Shown: positions 59,616-64,000 of the stretch, piece by piece | Layout of the letters: each line of letters starts with the position of its first letter | How positions within the stretch are numbered: the stretch's first letter is position 1 | Assembly (NCBI RefSeq): GCF_000761215.1 | Contig: NZ_CP009438.1 | Span: forward strand, 4,047,001-4,111,000 | Direction: 5' to 3' | DNA length: 64,000 nucleotides | Origin: Streptomyces glaucescens | GTDB lineage: Bacteria; Actinomycetota; Actinomycetes; Streptomycetales; Streptomycetaceae | Made by a program: the position numbers and the translations under genes | Notes under the pieces: model-generated | Seen by the model: only the letters and a program-made list of their open reading frames with translations | What the model was told of the DNA's origin: nothing | Database searches by the model: none

Positions 59616-60086
59616 ATGGCCACACAAACCCAGGCCCCCGTCCAGCCGGGTTCCGAGAACAAGCTCTACATCCTCCAGCAGGGCATCGTCGAGGACGCGC
59701 CGGGCGGAGTCCCCGCCCACCTCAGCTTCGGCATCCTCAACACCGTTCCCGACCCGGTGAACCCCGGAGACATCACCTTCACCCTGAAGGCGCCCACCGG
59801 CTTCGTGTTCACGGGCTGGCTGTCCTGGGCCTACCACGACGTCAGCACCCTCCAGGCGAGGGGCAACCTGGAAACCACCCAGGGCACCCTCGGCGACGGC
59901 GGCCGCACCCTGACCTTCACCCACAACCCGTACCTGTCCACCAACCAGGAGTGCATCGGCTACGGCGCCCAGGTCACCGCCGTCGACGGTGCGACCCCGG
60001 GCCGCTACACCGACGGCCAGCTCAAGGTGGGCGCCGCCGCCCCGATCAAGCTCAAGGGCCGCGTCCTCGACCCCGACGAGGACTGA
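59616..60086 (+). CDS. DED-tail domain protein 2, stand-alone
   Basis: 156 residues, ATG behind AGAAGGGA. After ~15 residues the whole protein is one copy of the domain: LYILQQGIVEDAPGG, LKAPTGFVFTG, DGGRTLTFTHNPYLSTN, GRYTDGQLKVGA and the final LDPDED. It is the closest to a minimal version of the domain also found in the 52.9 kb and 54.1 kb genes. No signal peptide. 103 bases after the helical protein on the same strand; probably the last gene of the operon. Confidence 0.85.
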   Translation: MATQTQAPVQPGSENKLYILQQGIVEDAPGGVPAHLSFGILNTVPDPVNPGDITFTLKAPTGFVFTGWLSWAYHDVSTLQARGNLETTQGTLGDGGRTLTFTHNPYLSTNQECIGYGAQVTAVDGATPGRYTDGQLKVGAAAPIKLKGRVLDPDED

Positions 60087-60327
60087 CCCCCGACGACCGT
60101 CCCGCCAGTGGCTCCGCCGGTCCGCCCCGGAGCCACTGACGGGTCACGGGGAGGGTAAGGCCCGGAGAGCGTACGGAGCGGGCAACCGTCTGCCCCGCCG
60201 GACCAGGGGCACTGCCTCTCCGGTGCCGCCGACGTCGCATCGAGCCGAGGCCCGCGCGCCTCACCAGCTGGCGCCCGGGTTCTTCCCCCGGGCGGCGGCG
60301 GTGATCGCGGCGTTCGACTCGCGAGCC

Positions 60328-60486
60328 GGTCAGTCCTCCGAGAAGGCGGCGCCGGTCTACCAGCACTCCGACGAGGACCGGTCTCGGGAGGCCGCCGCCG
60401 GGCTGGACGACCTCGTACGCGCCGAACGTGCGAAGCACCACACCGACGAGCGTGCGCACCTCAGGGAGGAGCCATCAGCGGGCTAG
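60328..60486 (+). pseudogene. tyrosine integrase remnant, C-terminal tail only
   Basis: About 52 residues without a start. GQSSEKAAPVYQHSDEDRSR and EAAAGLDDLVRAE align by eye with the end of actinomycete phage/AICE integrases, where VYQH contains the nucleophilic Tyr. No upstream catalytic domain is present. Its end lies 69 bases from the 3' end of a tRNA-Gly gene, the usual place of an integrase in a tRNA-integrated element. Confidence 0.65.
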
Positions 60487-60522
60487 TGGTGCGGCACCCG
60501 CTCACCGGTCTGGACAACAAAG

Positions 60523-60551
60523 AACCCCCGGGTCGATGACCTGGGGGTTTT
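60523..60551 (-). terminator. terminator of tRNA-Gly
   Basis: AACCCCC-G-GGTC pairs with GACC-T-GGGGGTT around a three-base loop (one G-U). It is immediately beyond the tRNA 3' end; T-rich sequence follows on both strands, so it may act both ways. Confidence 0.85.
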
Positions 60552-60554
60552 GCA

Positions 60555-60628
60555 TGGAGCGGGTGACGAGAATCGAACTCGCGCTCTCAGCTTGGGAAGC
60601 TGATGTTCTACCATTAAACTACACCCGC
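60555..60628 (-). tRNA. tRNA-Gly (anticodon CCC)
   Basis: Read on the minus strand: acceptor GCGGGTG pairing with CACCCGC, D-arm GTTTAATGGTAGAAC, anticodon stem TCAGC/GCTGA around the loop TTCCCAA with anticodon CCC, T-arm with GTTCGATTC, and an encoded CCA end after discriminator T. Decodes GGG, GGA less. Confidence 0.97.
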
Positions 60629-60681
60629 GTAAGACGCCGACCGGAGTCGGTGTCGGAACGCGCGCCCACTGTACCAAACCC

Positions 60682-60712
60682 CAGGCCCCCGGTGTTCGAA
60701 CCGAGGGGCCTG
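60682..60712. other. hairpin upstream of tRNA-Gly
   Basis: CAGGCCCC pairs perfectly with GGGGCCTG around a 15-base loop that itself has GGT/ACC. It lies 53 bases upstream of the tRNA start on the minus strand, and no gene ends there. Purpose unclear. Confidence 0.45.
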
Positions 60713-60904
60713 AAGTCGTTCCTGGGGGGTAGAGGTGGCTGCGGGGCCCGGGAGTTGGGGCGTACGGTGGGGGCGTCGCGGAGGCGCCGGGCGGGACCGG
60801 AGTGCCGCCTGGAGGGGCGTCTCTTTGATCCCGTAGTGTGGCTTTTGTCGTCAGGCGAGCAGCAGCCCGACGCGGCTTCTTGGGGAAGGGACTCAAGCGA
60901 CTTG

Positions 60905-61063
60905 ATGGAGCGCACCGTCGTCCGCTGTGCCGAAGGGCACGTGTTCACCGCCGCCTCGTTCCCGATGCAGAAGGCCGAGCGCCTCGGCCCGGGGCGGCTC
61001 ATCCGCTGTCCGCGCTGCGCGCGGCTGCGGAGCGTCGTGCCCGTGGTGCTGGAGAAGCACTAG
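60905..61063 (+). CDS. small zinc-ribbon-like protein, 52 aa
   Basis: MERTVVRCAEGHVFTAASFP followed by RLIRCPRCARLRSVVPV. Cys and His in CAEGH and the CPRC pair form a probable zinc site. It is short and basic, resembling a conserved Streptomyces protein. A GGGAAGGG lies 14 bases before this ATG; the adjacent TTG is an alternative start. Function unknown, perhaps nucleic-acid binding. Confidence 0.75.
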   Translation: MERTVVRCAEGHVFTAASFPMQKAERLGPGRLIRCPRCARLRSVVPVVLEKH

Positions 61064-61206
61064 CCCAGCCCCGGCGCGGGCCCGGTGAAAGCCGCCGGGT
61101 GACCGGCCGCCGGGGATCGGCCTCGGGCAGGCAGAGGACGGGCACGAGGCATACGGGTACGTCATGGGCGCGTGGAGCTGTCGCGATTACGGGGGCTCCG
61201 CGCGCC

Positions 61207-61223
61207 TTGCGTATCCTCGGGAC
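61207..61223 (+). promoter_or_regulatory. possible leaderless promoter of dcd
   Basis: TATCCT at 61212-61217 lies six bases before the GTG start and no ribosome-binding site intervenes, so the transcript probably starts at or next to the start codon. A -35 element is not clear. Confidence 0.4.
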
Positions 61224-61799
61224 GTGCTTCTCTCAGACAAGGACATCCGGGCCGAGATCGATGCCGGGCGGGTACGGATCGATCCCTACGACGAATCCAT
61301 GGTGCAGCCGTCCAGCATCGACGTGCGGCTGGACCGTTTCTTCCGGGTGTTCGAGAACCACCGGTACCCGCACATCGACCCCTCCGTCGAGCAGGCGGAT
61401 CTGACCCGGCTGGTGGAGCCTGAGGGGGACGAGCCGTTCATCCTGCACCCCGGTGAGTTCGTGCTGGCCAGCACGTACGAGGTCATCACGCTTCCCGACG
61501 ACCTCGCCTCGCGGCTGGAGGGGAAGAGCTCGCTGGGCCGGCTGGGACTGGTGACGCACTCCACCGCCGGGTTCATCGACCCCGGGTTCTCCGGGCACGT
61601 GACCCTGGAGCTGTCGAACCTCGCCACCCTGCCGATCAAGCTGTGGCCCGGCATGAAGATCGGCCAGCTGTGCATGTTCCGGCTCAGCTCCCCGGCGGAG
61701 CACCCGTACGGCAGTGAGCGGTACGGCTCCAGGTACCAGGGGCAGCGCGGCCCGACCGCGTCCCGCTCCTTCCTCAACTTCCACAGGACGCAGGTGTGA
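61224..61799 (+). CDS. dcd: dCTP deaminase
   Basis: 191 residues, exactly the usual length. VLLSDKDIRAEIDAGRVRID is the typical start; the active-site region is SSLGRLGLVTHSTAGFIDPG with the catalytic Glu before it (RLEGKSS), and the C-terminal lid is PYGSERYGSRYQGQRGPTAS. Converts dCTP to dUTP (bifunctional variants go to dUMP). Overlaps the phosphoribosyltransferase by four bases. Confidence 0.97.
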   Translation: MLLSDKDIRAEIDAGRVRIDPYDESMVQPSSIDVRLDRFFRVFENHRYPHIDPSVEQADLTRLVEPEGDEPFILHPGEFVLASTYEVITLPDDLASRLEGKSSLGRLGLVTHSTAGFIDPGFSGHVTLELSNLATLPIKLWPGMKIGQLCMFRLSSPAEHPYGSERYGSRYQGQRGPTASRSFLNFHRTQV

Positions 61800-62314
61800 G
61801 CAGCGTGAGTGACGTACGGGAGAACCTGACCTACGAGCGGTTCGGCACGGCCATCCGCGAGCTCGCGCAGACCATCGCCGACGACGGGTACGAGCCGGAC
61901 ATCGTGCTCAGCATCGCCCGCGGCGGCGTCTTCGTCGCCGGCGGCCTCGCCTACGCGCTGGACTGCAAGAATCTCCACCTGGTCAACGTCGAGTTCTACA
62001 CCGGTGTCGGCACGACGCTCGAGATGCCGGTCATGCTGGCGCCCGTGCCCAACGCGATCGACTTCACCGACAAGAAGGTGCTGATCGCCGACGACGTGGC
62101 CGACACCGGCAAGACGCTCAAGCTGGTGCACGACTTCTGCCTGGAGCACGTCGCCGAGGTGCGCTCCGCGGTGATCTACGAGAAGTCGCACTCGCTGGTG
62201 AAGTGCGAGTACGTGTGGAAGCGCACCGACGAGTGGATCAACTTCCCATGGAGTGTCTTGCCTCCGGTACATAAGTCAGGTGAGGCGCCCAAGGAGAACA
62301 AGGAAGCGCTCTGA
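61796..62314 (+). CDS. phosphoribosyltransferase (PRTase)
   Basis: 172 residues from the GTG that overlaps the dcd stop; GTG three codons later is the alternative. The PRPP-binding motif VLIADDVADTGKTLKLV is clear, with IVLSIARGGVFVAGGLAYAL before it. It is of the type annotated xanthine/hypoxanthine PRTase in Streptomyces and probably acts in purine salvage. The last 15 residues (VHKSGEAPKENKEAL) have a diverged second copy 500 bases downstream, suggesting that an element inserted at the 3' end replaced the original tail. Confidence 0.9.
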   Translation: MSSVSDVRENLTYERFGTAIRELAQTIADDGYEPDIVLSIARGGVFVAGGLAYALDCKNLHLVNVEFYTGVGTTLEMPVMLAPVPNAIDFTDKKVLIADDVADTGKTLKLVHDFCLEHVAEVRSAVIYEKSHSLVKCEYVWKRTDEWINFPWSVLPPVHKSGEAPKENKEAL

Positions 62315-62813
62315 TCTGCGTAAGACGGCAGGGGGGGAGGAGGCCGGACAGGTGAGCTGGGTCGCCAACGCGATGATCTCTGCCGACGCCTCAGACTGGC
62401 AGAGTGGAAGCTCTCAGCGACTGGCTTCGGGACCAGGCGCCACTGCGCCACCAAGCGGATGCCCTCGGGGTCGGTTCCCTGCGCCTCATCACGGGGCCGG
62501 ACAACGCATGGGGTGGCGGGAAGAACTCCGAGTGCGAAGTCTGGGGCGGCGCTCTCAACCACGCCGACCTCGACGCGCTCAGGCAACGCTTCGCGGAGAC
62601 GCCCTGGCAGCAACCGAATGCGGTGCAACTTCCGATTCTGGACCAGGAGGAGGCATTCTTCCGGCTGTGAATGATCCGACACGGCGAACTGCGGCAGTAC
62701 ACGCCACTTGAGCCGTCCGAGAAGGATGCCGTCTTCTATGGCGACTGACCGAGTTTTGCACTGTAGTGCGTAAGTCGGGCGAGCCGATCACGCCTTCGAA
62801 GGAGGCTCTCTAG
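62266..62813. repeat. duplicated 3' end of PRTase gene flanking a 450-base insert
   Basis: Copy one (62266-62314) is the in-frame end of the gene. Copy two (62766-62813) reads VRKSGEPITPSKEAL and a stop. Nine of 15 residues match VHKSGEAPKENKEAL, with most changes at the DNA level silent or in the middle. Such a pair is what remains when a mobile element inserts at a gene's 3' end. It could instead be an unequal gene duplication. Confidence 0.6.
62404..62748 (+). pseudogene. hypothetical gene interrupted by in-frame TGA
   Basis: GTG start, 88 residues, then TGA at 62668-62670, then 25 more residues in the same frame to a second TGA. The first part (LRLITGPDNAWGGGKNSECE, VWGGALNHADLDALRQRF) ends in EEAFFRL, and the part after the stop (MIRHGELRQYTPLEPSEKDA) continues naturally, as if a TGG Trp codon had become TGA. 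I cannot name the family. If the stop is real, the 88-residue product may still be made. Confidence 0.6.
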
Positions 62814-63090
62814 AAGGCCTCTGCGTATAGGGGGTATCACCTCGGTGACTTGCTGAAACCCATCAGTTCGAGGTCTCGAACTCAAACACTCCTATAAATA
62901 CGGCACGGAGCCATCATGCCTTTCCATGGGGGCGCCCCCCTCCATCCCGGTGTCAACCGATCCCCCGCCGGAGGCATTGCCTTGGCCTCGGGCCGCGCTA
63001 TGCGGTGATCGACTAATGGCCGATACGGCCCTTGGTGGCCTGATACGAAAGGCACGCGCGAGGGGGCAGGGTGCAGCCGTTACCGGATGA
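62814..63090. other. gene-free decayed sequence
   Basis: No gene recognised. GC content is lower than in the rest of the window and stops occur in every frame. Lies between the second PRTase tail and a NERD pseudogene, so probably part of the same decayed element. Confidence 0.55.
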
Positions 63091-63561
63091 CTGGCACGGA
63101 ACCGGCCGGGCGACGCGGTGCGCCGCGAAATCCGGGAATTGCAGCCGAACCCGGTGATCTGGCTGATTGACCGGCGGCGCGCCGGTTAGGACATACGTAG
63201 TTGGGCGGACGGTCTAACTGGAGAGCGCCTTATTAGGCGGCAGTTGGACAAGCTCCGCGGCCGTGGCTGGTTCACTCTCCATGCGATGTAGTGGGCGAGC
63301 GGCGCGGACATCGATCACCTCGCCATCGGCCCCGCCGGCGTCTTCTCCATCAACTCCAAGAGCCACCGAGGGAAGACTGTCTGGTACGGCGACACCGCTG
63401 TCACAATGAACGGCTCCCCAACCCGCCGCATCGCGGTCGGCCAGTCCGAAGCCCGACGCATCTCGCGGGTCTTATCCACACGCTGTGGAGTCGACGTTCC
63501 CGTCCGCCCTGTGATCTCCGCGGTGAACGCGACGAAGCTCACGGGCCTGACCGTCAGTGCC
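63091..63561 (+). pseudogene. NERD-domain protein pseudogene
   Basis: One frame reads through ~155 codons with two internal stops: TAG at 63187-63189 after IDRRRAG, and TAG at 63289-63291 after WFTLHAM. Around them the protein is coherent: SWADGLTGERLIRRQLDKLR, then ASGADIDHLAIGPAGVFSIN, SKSHRGKTVWYGDTAVTMNG and SAVNATKLTGLTV. This is the NERD (nuclease-related) pattern, which includes IDH and the Lys-containing strand. The 3' end is cut by the convergent recombinase gene. No start codon is kept. Confidence 0.78.
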
Positions 63562-64000
63562 AAACGGGCTCGATCAAGCTCGGGTCGAACTTGCGGCGCC
63601 CCCGGCCTGCCGGGTGGATGATCACAGCCGTCAGACTGCGCAACACGATTTCCTGCTGCCGCTCGATGGGTAGCCCGAAGAACTCGTCCGCTGTCAGGTT
63701 CGCAGTCTCGCCCTTGGACTCTGCCTGCTTCTGCTCCTTGTAGAACCGAGCACGCTCCAACTTCAGCTCGTCGCGCAATCGCTCCTTGGCCGGCAAGAGC
63801 TGCAAGAGAGTAGCCACCGTGATCTGCTTTGTCCGCTCGGCCTCCACCAGCTGGGCAATGCCCTCGTTCACCCGCTCCAGCTCTGCCTCCTTGGTCCACT
63901 GCTGGTCAATAGGCACATTCGTCACCGACGCTCGTGCGTCTTGCTCCGCCAGGACGAGTTGAGCTATCAGCCGGTCAACGGGCTCACCTGTACGGGCGAC
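63554..64000 (-). CDS. large serine recombinase, C-terminal part (runs off window)
   Basis: 149 codons, open at the right edge. The visible sequence is the C-terminal coiled coil (ELERVNEGIAQLVEAERTKQ, AKERLRDELKLERARFYKEQ) and the end domain (FGLPIERQQEIVLRSLTAVI, then HPAGRGRRKFDPSLIEPVWH) typical of actinomycete phage/ICE serine integrases. The catalytic Ser domain lies beyond the window. Codon use is less GC-rich than in neighbouring genes, which fits transfer. Confidence 0.8.
   Translation of the reverse strand, partial: VARTGEPVDRLIAQLVLAEQDARASVTNVPIDQQWTKEAELERVNEGIAQLVEAERTKQITVATLLQLLPAKERLRDELKLERARFYKEQKQAESKGETANLTADEFFGLPIERQQEIVLRSLTAVIIHPAGRGRRKFDPSLIEPVWH

Noticed and set aside
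60682..60712. Loop TTCGAACC looked like a tRNA T-arm remnant
   Set aside because: No anticodon or acceptor stem is present; it is better described as a simple hairpin.
1..64000. CRISPR arrays, rRNA genes or a replication origin
   Set aside because: No direct repeats with unique spacers of CRISPR size, no rRNA sequence and no DnaA-box cluster were seen.

Overview
The DNA is very GC-rich, and the coding third positions are almost all G or C. GTG starts are common, and the gene families (ANTAR, DUF2637, DUF4190, LAXTG sorting signal, CebR and CsoR boxes, ECF41, lysyl oxidase, NERD) point to a Streptomyces chromosome. All calls were made by reading the sequence. No database search was run, so family names are recognition calls.

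Layout. 0-5.3 kb: end of a SpoIIE-type phosphatase, an unknown protein, an XRE-TPR regulator divergent from a tiny secreted peptide, a GAF-ANTAR protein and a lipoprotein. 5.7-21 kb: metabolic and secreted genes, mostly single units separated by strong hairpins (nucleoside hydrolase, LAXTG surface protein, GH13 glucosidase, Ig-like secreted protein, lysyl oxidase, PL9-like pectate lyase, a His-rich DUF4396 membrane protein behind a perfect CsoR box, an amino-acid permease and a GlxA-type regulator). 21-25.8 kb: DUF2637 pair, a coupled GT2-GtrA/mannosyltransferase pair, and a SigE-family sigma factor with a probable partner. 26-38 kb: AA10 LPMO behind a perfect CebR box, DUF72, an ECF41 sigma factor with an FAD oxidoreductase, nitronate monooxygenase, an FAD monooxygenase divergent from a large LuxR regulator, and a PGRP amidase. 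38-45 kb: a two-component system, DedA, and a ribbon-helix-helix regulator upstream of a DUF4097/ABC-2 exporter operon. 45.5-51.6 kb: a giant secreted FG-GAP protein and a three-gene envelope operon.

Most unusual region. 52-60 kb holds genes I cannot assign to a described system. Three proteins carry the same ~130-residue C-terminal domain, which ends in Asp-Glu-Asp at the very C-terminus. One copy stands alone, one follows a short Gly-rich N-terminal segment, and one is fused to NHL repeats. They surround a coupled operon encoding a CrtC/AttH-like protein, a polyprenyl synthase fused to an SCP2-like domain, and an unknown helical protein. The first gene of that operon appears leaderless and has a TTA codon, which suggests bldA control. 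None of these proteins has a visible signal peptide although several have extracellular-type domains.

Right end. tRNA-Gly(CCC) has a tyrosine-integrase tail next to its 3' end. Then come a zinc-ribbon protein, dcd and a phosphoribosyltransferase. Past that the sequence is a mobile-element graveyard: a second copy of the phosphoribosyltransferase tail, a gene broken by an in-frame TGA, a NERD pseudogene with two in-frame stops, and the C-terminal part of a serine recombinase running off the window.

Regulation seen directly: two operator arrays of GGYGCCA-type units (11-bp and 10-bp periods) upstream of the RHH regulator, CsoR and CebR boxes, a CRP-like palindrome upstream of the ECF41-linked oxidoreductase, and two TTA-containing genes.
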